From Hydractinia symbiolongicarpus (taxonomy: Eukaryota > Cnidaria > Hydrozoa > Anthoathecata > Hydractiniidae), in contig NC_079887.1 of assembly GCF_029227915.1 (NCBI RefSeq), forward strand, positions 7,504,001 to 7,564,000: 60,000 nucleotides of DNA, read 5' to 3'. Below the pieces are notes generated by a model. The model saw only the letters and a list, made by a program, of their open reading frames with translations. It was not told the DNA's origin and did not search any database. Position numbers and translations under genes: made by a program. Of the stretch, positions 1 through 9,889 are shown piece after piece. The stretch's first letter is position 1. Each line of letters opens with the position of its first letter.

Positions 1-1546
1 TTGAGAAAGCACGAGAAAGACCATTTTTTAAATTTTTTTTTTCTCTTAAGAGAGATTAAAAAACTTTTTTCGCAAGAATTTTTAACTGTTTGTGGATTTG
101 CAAAAGTTTCTCTAAAATATTTTGCTAGTTATTGTACTCACCAAGATTTCTCTCGCGAAAGTTTATGCAATTAAAAAAGGCAAACAACGTCAACATAAAT
201 AAGGGCAGTAAAAATGGTATTTAATAATTTGGTCAGTACAGAATATTACTTATTGTGCCAACACTTGTTCACTTTTCACCAACCTATTTCTTAAGGATAA
301 GGTATTATTTCGATAACAGGGATCTAGTGTACGAACTTTTGAGAAAAAAATTAAACAAACCGGCAATCTACTTTAATAACCTGACAATGAATAGCTTGAC
401 AAACTGGATAAAAAATCTTTAATAACAATTATTTTTACATCAGAACTGCAACTTTCCGTATCTCTATACAAGACTAGTACCTACCTACCTTGCTAGTCTC
501 ATTTAAAAATGGTTACACAGAGGCCAAAAATAATTAAAGTTTAAAATTAATTATGATTCTAATGCCACGTGTGAAGAATTTATTACAAGTGGAAAAAATA
601 TCTTTTATCAACTTTTTTAGTTAATAAACGTACATATAAGTTTTGAGAAAAAGAAAATTTTTTTTCTAACTTTGATGTCGAAATTCGTAAACAATATATA
701 ATTTAATGGATGTAGCATATAGAAATTTGTGTTCAAATATGTGTAGGGTCTGACGAAATAACGTAAGTTATTAACTTTTAACAAAGTTTCACGAGTTTGA
801 TGTTTCTTGAAATTTGAAAGTCAGAAACAAGGCGCTATTCTTTTTATTAAAATTTGATATCACATGCCTACATTTTAGATTTTGTTCAAATACGTAATTT
901 AAATTTTGCTGTAATAGCTTTTTTATTTAAATATTTGATTTAGTTGTAAAATTGCGTCGAAGTGATTGATTAGTTTGAATGTAAAAACGTAGAGTACAAA
1001 TGGCAAATCCTTAGCATGCAAACAAAAGCACTGTTTTTTGTGCCATTGTTATATAAAACCTGTTTATTGTGTATTATACATATGTTCTATTTCTAGAACG
1101 TAACATAATTCCAAACAGCTTTTAGATGGAATATATACTGAGTTCATGCAAACGACATCAAAATTAACAGAGTAATTTTTAGATATCTGAGTATTTTATT
1201 TAATTTTACTGTCTGCCTTCAGGACTTTTAGAAAAGACATAAGAAAACATACCTGTTAATAATACTACATAAATTATTCTTCTGTTGTCAAGAAGCTAGA
1301 GAATTTTCCTGTAGCTTTTATTTTTTATCAAAATAATACAAATCATGATGCATCATACGCGGTTTATTTTTTATTATAATTCCTTATAAACTATAAACGA
1401 GAATAACACAACAAAATTTAAAAAAATTCAACGTTCTTTCATTCGGTCATATCCACAAAACCATCACTAGTGCAAATATAATTGCGAATGATATTATAAA
1501 ACAACTAGAATTAACTAGAAAGCTGAAACAATTATAAAAAGATTAA
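1..1546. other. AT-rich non-coding stretch
   Basis: No open frame of note, no recognisable repeat ends and no RNA gene was seen on either strand. The sequence is AT-rich with short poly-A and poly-T runs. Confidence 0.5.
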
Positions 1547-1561
1547 TTGTATATAAATTAC

Positions 1562-1762
1562 AATGATGATTGGTACGCTTCCCAAAAAAGGGGTTTCATT
1601 TTGCAATTAGCAAATGATGATTGGTACACTTCCCAAAAAAGGGGTTTCATTTTGCAATTAGCAAATGATGATTGGTACACTTCCCAAAAAAGGGGTTTCA
1701 TTTTGCAATTAGCAAATGATGATTGGTACACTTCCCAAAAAAGGGGTTTCATTTTGCAATTG
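1562..1762 (+). repeat. Four-copy 51-bp tandem minisatellite
   Basis: A 51-bp unit repeats four times head to tail, starting at 1562, 1613, 1664 and 1715. Copies 2-4 are almost identical; copy 1 differs by a G in place of an A in the GGTACRCTTCC part. Because 51 is a multiple of three, both strands stay open through the array. The plus strand encodes a 17-residue unit beginning NDDWYTSQKRG; the minus strand encodes a unit with FWEVYQSS. The plus frame has an ATG at 1547 and ends at 1774. No promoter, splice site or protein family supports translation, so this is best called a recently expanded minisatellite. Confidence 0.9.
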
Positions 1763-1779
1763 GCGGACATCTAGACAAA

Positions 1780-3200
1780 CTGAGCGGTCTAATTAAAGAA
1801 TGTCGCCAAACAAACAATGTAACATAATTTACTCATTTCGTGTTTTACCGACATAAATGTCCATTCAATGCGTAGTCACGTACACACTGACGTACTCGAT
1901 TTAAACATCCTTGCTGAAGTGATGCAAAATTTTCCCAACCTTATTTGTCGTATTATGCCCCACGCCTTGTTTGATTTAATGTTACAACTTGTAGGTACGC
2001 CTTCATAAACTTTAATTTTTTGCAGGTTAAATGTAGACCTCCAATTGGCGTGCTGAAGTATGTGAGTTTCATTATAAAACTTAATTTAGCTCTATTCGAC
2101 AGGCGCAAAAATTAGGCTGCTACATGACATGCGGAATTTGACACTTTTAAGGCGGGCTGAGAGTTACTTGTGCTCAAGTGCAACCCATGCGCTAGCGTTA
2201 AATTTAAATCTATTTTACTTTGGGCGATGTTGTTTTTCTCCATAGCAGCAAATAGTCAACGATATTTGAGTCTATTATGTACTTTTGTCAATCATTAACA
2301 ATAACCACCAAAAAATTGGTACTTTATTAACAATTTTTTAAAAAGCAATATAATTTTAAATTCATGAGTAAATTATTCTTTCTGACCGAAAAGCAAGAGA
2401 TATTTTATTTAAACGCTGACAGTACTTGAAACAAACTCTTAATTTCTTCACCAATTTTCATTCAATTTTTTCTAATTCCCATTTTTGCTAATTTCGTGTT
2501 CATAGTCTGCTATTTGATTCTTATTTTCTTTTCTTTCTTTTTTTCTAACATTCTCATAATTATATATATTATTTAAAAACAAAAAACAATTTTTGGCTCT
2601 TTGTTTACTTTGTTTATTTTTGTTTTAACAGATCACTCGTTCATAACAGTGCAGATATTTTATATTATACTGAAGATGTAAACCTGTATAAAATATGATG
2701 ATTAAAAAAAAAAACAATTTCTTTCGCACAAATTTTTGTACTTTTTACTTTTTTTTACAGTGAGATTAAATTTATAACAATCTATATATTATTACGTCTT
2801 GTATGTGTGTGTGCGCACAGTGAGTCCAAGGACAAAAATATACGGATCATTTAATCTAAATCTAAAATTTACTAAGTTAAAAAAACGCAAATCAGGGGGT
2901 TACTCTTTTTTTCTTTTAATTTAAAAAATAAAACTCTGTTTTTTATTTTATTACAACTAATTCATTTTTTTTAAACGTTTTCGTTTTTTGTCTTTTTTGT
3001 TTTAGGCGTCGTTATAGATAGAGTAATTTAATTTTACCCCCGGTTTACTATTAACAAATTGTTTATCAACTGAAAAAAGAAAACCAAAGCGAAGAAGGTT
3101 GTCTGTTTTTCAAATTAATTCTGACAAAATGATTTTAAGCAAAACATGCCAATGTTTACTCATCATGAGGTTAGCTTAAAGCTTATGTCTTTCTATATTT
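1780..3200. other. Non-coding stretch
   Basis: Nothing supportable was seen: AT-rich DNA with poly-T and poly-A runs (for example around 2700-2760 and 2880-3010) and a short GT run near 2805. Confidence 0.45.
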
Positions 3201-3217
3201 TCAATTTTTGTGTTCAG

Positions 3218-3419
3218 GTACCGAGGTTGTATCGCATTCGAATATGATTATAATTCGAATCTAAAATGTAAAGAACAAACGGTTGTTGTCGAAATGTTGC
3301 TGTCAGAAATATTTTTGAAAACGAAGAAAAACGTACAAAATGATATAACATCACAAAAAGAATTGATTGAAAATGCATCAGACAATAGCAGCTATGCATT
3401 TTCAATTCGTTCTCTTTAG
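3218..3419 (+). pseudogene. Exon-like open stretch, unknown protein
   Basis: A pyrimidine-rich tract ending in TTCAG (3213-3217) could be a splice acceptor. Behind it an open frame reads without an ATG to a TAG at 3417 (residues include GCIAFEYDYNSN and LLSEIFLKTKKN). The same frame continues past that TAG with coding-like composition to about 3495, where AGCAG followed by GTGTGT could be a donor. The in-frame stop suggests a decayed exon. It may belong to the N-terminal side of the pogo-like transposase that follows, but no domain was recognised. Confidence 0.25.
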
Positions 3420-3944
3420 GATGAAGCGAAATTTAGTAATCGAAGTAAAAAACTAATTGAACTTTTATCCAGAGAAACCTTGCGAACGACCTACTGAGAA
3501 GTCAAAAGAAAAAGCAGGTGTGTTGTTTAAATTATTTGATGGAGAAATAAATTTGGGTTTATAACAATTTTTAGCCGTTTCTTTCAGCGCTAAATTTTTC
3601 CTTAAATATTAAGTTTGTTGTTGTGTCATGCCTGAAAATATTATTTATTATTTTGTGAGAATATACTCTGAGGAATGGGTAAGGAGTTTAGGATATCCTA
3701 AGAATATGTCTAACCTTGATAGTTTGTTTTAAATATGAACATTTGTATGACGCACAAAATTGATTAGAAATTTACTTTTTTTATTGTATATCAAACGAGC
3801 TGAACTTTTTTCTGTCCAAGCAATGGGTCGTTACATGTAGTAGAAATTGCCATTAGCTATAGTAAGTTATAGCATGCTTTATTTTATTAAGGCAATATAT
3901 ATTTACAGGCCAAAGTCATGCTAAGAACATAAGTAAGAACATAA

Positions 3945-4980
3945 GTAACGACTACCGTTGTCGTTTGTTGCAGTGCTACGGGCAGTTATGTTCCACCAAT
4001 AATGATTTTCAAACGTAAAAGAAAAAGGCAAGATCTAACAGAAGGTGCTCCAGTTGGAACACTAAATGAAGTTTCTGATAGTTGGTGGATAAATACGGAA
4101 TTGTTTATGACCTACCTTAAGCATTTTGCTGAGCATACTAAGCTGACAAAGGATGATCGTGTCCTTTTAATTTTAGATGAGCACAGAAGCCATACAAAAA
4201 ATATTGGACTTATAGACTTTGCACGAGATAATGGCATTGAGATTGTTCCCTTCCACCACACACCTCGCATAAATTGCAGCCTCTTGATCGGACATTTTTT
4301 AAACCGCTCAAAGTTGCTTTTAATACAGCTTGTTCTTCTTGGATGCGACTACATCCTGCCCGAAGAATCACTATTGACAAAATTGGTGCCTTGTTTAACA
4401 TTGCATATCTTAAGGCAGCCACAATTGAAAACGTGATATCCGGTTTTCGATGCACTGGAATTGTTCCTTACGATGCATCAATTTTGCCAGAAAAAGAATT
4501 TTTGTCAGATCCGAGAGAACCACTTGCTACCCCAGATGTTAGCAGCATTACAGAAAAGCCTATTGCATCTTCATCGGAAGCTGGATCCAGTGTTGATGCC
4601 ATTGACATGATTGTTCATTCAACGCCGGTGAGTTTTAGGAAAATTTTAAAATTCCCGATATTGTTGAAAAGAAAAAAACGAAGCGAAGTGAAGAATCAGA
4701 AATTATTACGGGATCACCATATAAGTTATCTTTGGAGAAATCTGAGACTGAGACAAAGAAACCATCAAATTCGAAGAAGCAACCAAAGACGAAAAAAGAA
4801 ACATTGAAAAAGAAAAAAACGACTAAAACAAAAACGACACCACCTGTTGTAGAAGATTGCGAATGTTTAGTTTGCGGTGATTGGTGGCACGAAAACTGGA
4901 TACAGTGTATAAAGTGTTCAGTATGGCTTCATGAACTATGTTGTTCTTCAGATAAACATATTTGCGACTTCTGTGACTAA
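3945..4980 (+). pseudogene. pogo/jerky-type DDE transposase, broken
   Basis: This is the C-terminal part of a Tc1/mariner-superfamily (pogo/Tigger/jerky) DDE_1 transposase, which cuts and pastes its own element. The first frame, open from 3945, carries the family block SATGSYVPPIMIFKRKR, then LLILDEHRSHT (second catalytic Asp) at about 4170. A frameshift near 4271 moves to the frame with LQPLDRTFFKPLK. A second shift near 4635 leads to SEIITGSPYK, a lysine-rich linker, and a C-terminal PHD-like zinc finger (CLVCGDWWHENWIQCIKC...WLHELCC...CDFC) ending at 4980. The N-terminal HTH and the first catalytic Asp are absent, and a stop lies at 3942. A 12-bp direct repeat (AAGAACATAAGT) precedes it. 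It is non-functional as read. Family identity is firm; the termini of the element were not found. Confidence 0.85.
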
Positions 4981-4999
4981 TTTTATTTTTTTGTTTTTT

Positions 5000-5225
5000 A
5001 TTTTAATTATTTTATACACAATATATATACGGTTAGGATTTTTATAGCTATATTTTTGTACATTATTTTCATTTAACCTGCTAACTTGTTGCTACTAAGT
5101 AGTGTTACTAAATTTTACTTGTGTACTTCTGGGATGGCAAAGCAAGTATATAGTGTTGTTAGACACCATTGATCTTTTTGAACATTTTCCATTTTTATTT
5201 TATAACTTTTTATTATTTTTTTGTT
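5000..5225. other. Non-coding stretch
   Basis: AT-rich DNA just after the transposase remnant. Its terminal repeats were not recognised here. Confidence 0.4.
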
Positions 5226-5228
5226 GCA

Positions 5229-5316
5229 CATGGGCAACCTCGATCCCAGGTCTTTTCTCTCTTTTTGCCTTCCCGTGGTATAAAAAAGACAAAGAGCCTG
5301 GGTCAAGGTTGAAATG
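5229..5316. repeat. Short imperfect fold-back repeat
   Basis: The left arm reads AACCTCGATCCCAGG and the right arm is the inverse of AACCTTGACCCAGG, with matching pyrimidine/purine stretches inside (TCTTTTCTC against AAAAAAGACAAAGAG). The structure spans about 85 bp. Such fold-backs are common as short MITE-like units. A 62-residue minus frame across it is a by-product of the palindrome. Confidence 0.5.
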
Positions 5317-5329
5317 CGAGTTTTGAAAA

Positions 5330-6550
5330 TTCAAGTTACTGTGTTGTAAGTTTTTGTTTGGTATCCCTTACATCGGTTTAATGAGAGATTCAGCGGATTC
5401 TTCCACGGGAAATCAGCTAGTATATTTATATTATTTATATTTCTGCTGGAGAGATGTTAAGCTTGCTGCGTTATAGCACAATTTCAGACAAACAAAAACT
5501 AGTCTCTAATATTAGAGTCAAATATGAAGCTCCAAAAATGCAAAGAGCAGGAGTAAACCCTGCATTTTTGAAAATCTTCAAAAGAAAATTAAGTGTATAA
5601 TTGGGAAAATTAAGTTGCTTTCAATGTTATTTTTAAGGTTTTCTTTATGTGTTTTACCTGTTTCATTTTATAAATTTGCAAGTCGGCCAAAAAGAAACAG
5701 GCATGAGATTATACAGAAAGAAAATCATCAATTTATTTTTATATGCCAAAAAGAGCTCGCATTGTCTCATTTGTTTCCATAAAAATATAAAAACTAACTT
5801 TCCACATAAACATACTGGTTCTATTACTATTAGAAATGACTTTTTAGGCTTAAAGGTAATGTAGAACAAGAATTTTTTATGAGTAATTTGAGCATGGTGT
5901 GAAAAATCTTGCATTTTGTTATAAAAACAAACTGTGCATAACACCTTCTGCTAAAAGTTCATGTCTAAAAATTTAGAAATTTGTTTTACATGCAGTTTTG
6001 AAGTATGTACCCACAAAATGTTTAATTCTATAGCTTGCAACTGATATAGTTGTAATCAAAGTTGTGCGCTAAAAGAACAATTTTATTGATCTAGAATTTA
6101 CACCTTGCAAGCCATTGTTTTTTTTGACATGTTGATTCAGACATTGCAGTGAAGGGCAGTATAGTAAAAAATAAGGATGAAAATGATAAGGTTTTACAGT
6201 AAACTTTTTGATAAACTTTTACCTGGAATTTAATGTGTTTTAAACTGATGGTTTTTGATTTTTCGTGTAAGTTTTTGGGGAAAAAAATGATATATAATAT
6301 ACCTCAAGACTGATGTTTGTAGATTTGGTTTTACTTCGCAAAAATCCTTATATACATGTTTTATAAACATTTATGAGGAAGTACCGCCCACAAGAGAAAC
6401 AAAATACCAATCTTTGTTGATTTAGAAGTTATTCCTAAGAATTACACTTCACCAATTTTTCAATCTTTACATTTTTGTTATATAGTTTTGTCAGAGATAA
6501 CTGTATGTGATTTCAGTTATGACTCAAGACAATTCCACGGTTTCATTTGG
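5330..6550. other. Non-coding, possibly interior of a Helitron copy
   Basis: No gene was recognised. The adjoining 6560-6971 segment is a Helitron 3' part related to the minus-strand element at 48061-50509, so this stretch may be its interior. I could not align it base by base, and the 5' end was not located. Confidence 0.3.
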
Positions 6551-6559
6551 ATTTTGTTG

Positions 6560-6971
6560 AGAATTTTTTCATGAGTTCATAAGTTTTCAACATAATCGGT
6601 AATATGACATATTTGAGATACCCTATTTCTGACGTTGTTATTATCAGTGTTGTAACTATCAGCATTGCTACTTTCTAACAACTAGTGTGTACACCTTGCC
6701 AGCTGTTGTTTTTCATATTTTTTGCAACGTTTTGTGGGGAGGATTTAAATGCGATTTCACAATTCACATTTTGTGTAAAAATTTTAAGAACTCCTTTGTT
6801 AAATTAGAACTTACTCCTTACAAATTTTTTTTCTATTTTTACATTAATTTTTTGGTAAAAGTCAGTATGCAATATACTGAAACATTTGCTGACGTCATCA
6901 AAATTCAAATGACAAATGTTTTCTATTGTTCTTCTGTAAAATTGGATTTTTCCACGGGCCTTATCGACTAG
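6560..6971 (+). mobile_element. Helitron 3' terminal segment
   Basis: The segment matches, in opposite orientation, the 3' part of the minus-strand Helitron at about 48061-48480: shared blocks include TTTTCAACATAATC, CATATTTGAGATA, GTTGTTTTTCATATTTT and GGGAGGATTT. It ends with TCCACGGGCCTTATCGACTAG-type sequence: the right arm of the terminal hairpin followed by CTAG at 6968-6971, the Helitron 3' signature (CTRR). The left arm of the hairpin is decayed here. Confidence 0.7.
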
Positions 6972-7104
6972 CATGTAGTGCTACACTATGTCTGTGCCAG
7001 ACATGGTAGATGTGTCCATTTTGCAATTAAATTCGCCAAAAAAATTATGTGTCAAATGTTAATCCACAAATTAAACGTCACGACATCAATAACATTAAGT
7101 TAAG

Positions 7105-9303
7105 TTGATGAAGCCATTACAACGCAACTATAACTTTGGGGATGACTATAACTATAACTTTAATGGATGGAGAAGGCCGCTGACATCGAAAATGTACGGA
7201 GAGTGTGGCAAGGATTTACGATCATCCATTGCAAATGTCACAAAGAAAATTTGCACCCAACAAATAAATGATCAATCGTTGCAGGGTTTTCTAGCTGCAA
7301 GGTTAGTACCACTTGACAAGCAACCAGGAGTCCGACCCATTGGGGTCGGGGAAGTGCTAAGGCGGATCTGTGGAAAGTTGGTTATGTCAATTGTTAAAGG
7401 AGATGTTATCATATCGGGGAGCAGGGTGCAGATGTGTTCTGGTCAAAAAGGAGGAAGTGAGGCTGCAATCCACTCGATGAGGAAAGCATTTGAAAGTGAA
7501 GGAGCTGAGGCGGTGATACTAGTAGATGCCGCTAATGCTTTCAATAACATTAATCGGAAAGCTCTACTTCACAATGTGCAAATATTGTGTCCAGAGTTCT
7601 CAAATTATGTCGTCAATTGTTATCGTGTGCCTGCCAGATTGTTTGTCATTGGTGGAATTGAACTTCGCTCTAATGAAGGGACCACTCAAGGAGACCCAAT
7701 TGGCATGGCAGTTTATGCTATGGGAATTACACCACTCCTTAACATCATGTTGTCAACAATTGCTGATGTTCCAGATCAAATGGCAGCATTTGCGGACGAT
7801 ATTACATCAACAGGAAAATTGCAATCATTGAAGCAATGGTGGACCAATATTACAACAATCGGTCCACACTTTGGATACTTTCCCCAGCCAATGAAATCAT
7901 GGCTAATTGTAAAAGAGGAACACTTTGATCTTGCCAAAACAGTGTTTGAAGGCACAAATATACAAATATCCAAAGATGGTGAGAGACATCTTGGCGCCGT
8001 TATTGGAAGTAAAACAGCCAAAGATCAATACTGCAAAAAGAGGGTCAAACACTGGTCTGATGAATTGACCTTGCTGACACAGATTGCAGTCACCCAGCCA
8101 CAGGCGGCATATGCATGTTATGTGAGTGGCTTTCAGCATCGCTACTCATACTTCATTCGAACGATACCTCAAATGGAAGATTACCTCCAACCAATTGAAG
8201 ATATTTTGAGACATCAATTTATACCAGCCATCACTGGTGGGAAAGTCATAAACGACACAGAAAGAGATCTTCTGTCCCTCCCGCCTCGGATGGGCGGACT
8301 TGGTCTTAAAAATGTCTGTGAAATTGCACCGATCGAGCACGAGAATTCAAAGCAATTTACATTTAAACTTCAGAATCAGATACTTGGCACCACTGAAAAT
8401 GGGGAAATAAAATCAATTGCAATGATTAAAAGTGAGAAGAACCAACGAAATAAAGAGAAACTGGTGCGAGTCAGAGCCGAGTTGAATGAAGATCAAAAGA
8501 AAAAGAACGACTCCAATTGCCTAGTCGGTTCTTCAATCTGGTTAACAAATCTTCCAATCAAAGAGCTTGCGTACGATCTCAACAAAGAGCAGTTCCAGGA
8601 TGCACTGCGTATTCGATATAACTGGACCCTACCTCGATTACCCACTGAATGTATCTGTGGAAGCAGTTTTGATGTTTCACATGCGCTGTCCTGTAAGAAA
8701 GGAGGGTTTGTGGCATTAAGACATAATGAGATTCGCGACATAACAGCAAAGCTAATTGATGAGGTATGTGTCAATGTTCGAAGCGAACCAAGCTTGATGG
8801 CTCTAGATGGCGAGCAGTTTCAATATCGTACTGCCAATCGCAGCAGAGAAGCACGTTTGGACATCAGTGCTACTGGGTTCTGGACTCCTGGGCAAAGAGC
8901 ATTTTTCGATATAAGGGTCTTTGACCTAAATGCTCGAAGATACAGGGGTCTGGAGCTCAGCAAGTGCTTCAAAAGGAATGAAGATGAAAAGAAACGCCAT
9001 TATAACGAGAGAGTAAACACCGTAGAATATGGGACCTTCAGTCCCCTTGTCTTCTCAACAAATGGAGGAATGGGTCGTGAGTGTGGAGCGTTTTACAAAC
9101 GACTATCAGAGATGATTGCTGAAAAGCGGGATGTCACAGTTCAACAATCGACCAAATTCATAAGGTCGAAGATCTCATTCAGTTTGTTAAGATCAACTTT
9201 ACTATGCATCAGAGGCGCACGCTCATTGTGGGGTAGGGAACCTGCAACAATCAATGACATTGAACTCTCCAATTCTCTTTCAAGGATTGTAGGCAGCGAT
9301 TAA
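7105..9303 (+). CDS. LINE reverse transcriptase with restriction-like endonuclease
   Basis: Intact 732-codon frame. The protein would copy LINE RNA at a nicked target site. Reverse transcriptase motifs: GVRPIGVGEVLRRI (about residues 75-88), LVDAANAFNN with the first Asp (139-148), NEGTTQGDPIG (190-200) and FADD with the catalytic pair (229-232). A CxC...H...C knuckle with RHNEIRD follows (about 517-545). EARLDIS and RAFFDIRVF (about 582-606) resemble the PD-(D/E)xK endonuclease core of R2/NeSL-type LINEs; this last assignment is inference. The first ~13 codons lie in flanking Helitron DNA and the frame opens at a TTG (7105) or ATG (7108), so the element's own N-terminus is missing. Whether it is expressed is unknown. 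Confidence 0.85.
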   Translation: MMKPLQRNYNFGDDYNYNFNGWRRPLTSKMYGECGKDLRSSIANVTKKICTQQINDQSLQGFLAARLVPLDKQPGVRPIGVGEVLRRICGKLVMSIVKGDVIISGSRVQMCSGQKGGSEAAIHSMRKAFESEGAEAVILVDAANAFNNINRKALLHNVQILCPEFSNYVVNCYRVPARLFVIGGIELRSNEGTTQGDPIGMAVYAMGITPLLNIMLSTIADVPDQMAAFADDITSTGKLQSLKQWWTNITTIGPHFGYFPQPMKSWLIVKEEHFDLAKTVFEGTNIQISKDGERHLGAVIGSKTAKDQYCKKRVKHWSDELTLLTQIAVTQPQAAYACYVSGFQHRYSYFIRTIPQMEDYLQPIEDILRHQFIPAITGGKVINDTERDLLSLPPRMGGLGLKNVCEIAPIEHENSKQFTFKLQNQILGTTENGEIKSIAMIKSEKNQRNKEKLVRVRAELNEDQKKKNDSNCLVGSSIWLTNLPIKELAYDLNKEQFQDALRIRYNWTLPRLPTECICGSSFDVSHALSCKKGGFVALRHNEIRDITAKLIDEVCVNVRSEPSLMALDGEQFQYRTANRSREARLDISATGFWTPGQRAFFDIRVFDLNARRYRGLELSKCFKRNEDEKKRHYNERVNTVEYGTFSPLVFSTNGGMGRECGAFYKRLSEMIAEKRDVTVQQSTKFIRSKISFSLLRSTLLCIRGARSLWGREPATINDIELSNSLSRIVGSD
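7127..7141 (+). repeat. LINE target-site duplication, left copy
   Basis: The sequence ACTATAACTTTGGGG recurs exactly at 9481-9495 beyond the poly-A tail. Just inside the element (7145-7161) a partial repeat, ACTATAACTATAACTTT, looks like extra target sequence added during second-strand synthesis. Confidence 0.92.
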
Positions 9304-9450
9304 TCAATAATCTATTCTGTGAAGAGATTTTAAAATTCAAAAACAATCAAAACACTCGAACAATCAGATTAAATAGACAGTAGTACAGTATTAAAAATAA
9401 ATAAATTGTTGCTATAATTGTAGAAAAGAAGAATAAAGCGCTTGTAGGGA

Positions 9451-9480
<30 letters not shown>
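7142..9480 (+). mobile_element. 5'-truncated non-LTR retrotransposon (LINE)
   Basis: The insertion is bounded by a 15-bp direct duplication (ACTATAACTTTGGGG at 7127-7141 and 9481-9495) and ends in a run of about 29 A. An AATAAA polyadenylation signal lies at 9432. The pre-insertion site is recognisable because the flanks rejoin into a Helitron sequence also present near 19140 and 47860. The 5' end is cut inside the reverse transcriptase frame. The exact duplication, long A tail and undamaged frame point to a very recent insertion. Confidence 0.93.
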
Positions 9481-9483
<3 letters not shown>

Positions 9484-9495
9484 ATAACTTTGGGG
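9481..9495 (+). repeat. LINE target-site duplication, right copy
   Basis: Exact match to 7127-7141, placed directly after the A run. Confidence 0.92.
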
Positions 9496-9889
9496 TCAAA
9501 TAACTTGTAAACGGTGTGGTGACGTCATTTATTTTACGCTGCGTGGATAACTCAGGACAATCTGGAAAAAAATTTGGTAAATTTTCCAAATGTGGGTCCC
9601 CAAATCCATTTTGGTTAATGACGTCATTAAACAACTTTTAAGTCGTTGTGTAATCCGCTATAAATTGGAAAAAAATGAGGAACGTATAGAGAGAGTTGCT
9701 TTCTGGTAAACTTAAGAATACACAAAAAGTTTGACATTCTTTATTTTGTGGGTAAAAATGATTAAAATATTTAAAGTGTGCAAAAAACTTTTTAAGATTT
9801 TTTATTGCAGCGTCTAAAAAATTATTCATAAATGAATTGTGTTAATTTTCCTTTCTCACATGCAACTAACTCCCCCTGTAAGCATCAAA

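Larger units (their letters stand above)
6972..9640 (+). mobile_element. Second Helitron copy, split by a LINE
   Basis: Starting right after the preceding CTAG, the sequence resembles the 5' part of the minus-strand element at 47313-48060: a 5' block around GTCTGTGCCAGACATGGTAG, then TCAAATGTTAA, the CGACATCAATAACA block, GAAGCCATTACAACGCA, and after the LINE, AACTTGTAAACG and GTGGTGACGTCA. Homology fades near 9640 and no 3' hairpin follows, so the 3' half is lost. The LINE occupies 7142-9480. Confidence 0.65.

Noticed and set aside
1562-1762. Possible CRISPR-like array
   Set aside because: Units are contiguous without spacers and the DNA is eukaryotic; it is a minisatellite.
1558-1770. Minus-strand open frame across the 51-bp repeat
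   Set aside because: It is the mirror of a repeat whose unit is a multiple of three; no promoter, splice or family support.
5102-5326. 74-codon plus and 63-codon minus frames
   Set aside because: Both cross a short fold-back repeat; hydrophobic or low-complexity residues only.
7776-8774. Several minus-strand and out-of-frame ORFs under the LINE
   Set aside because: They are shadows of the intact RT-endonuclease frame.
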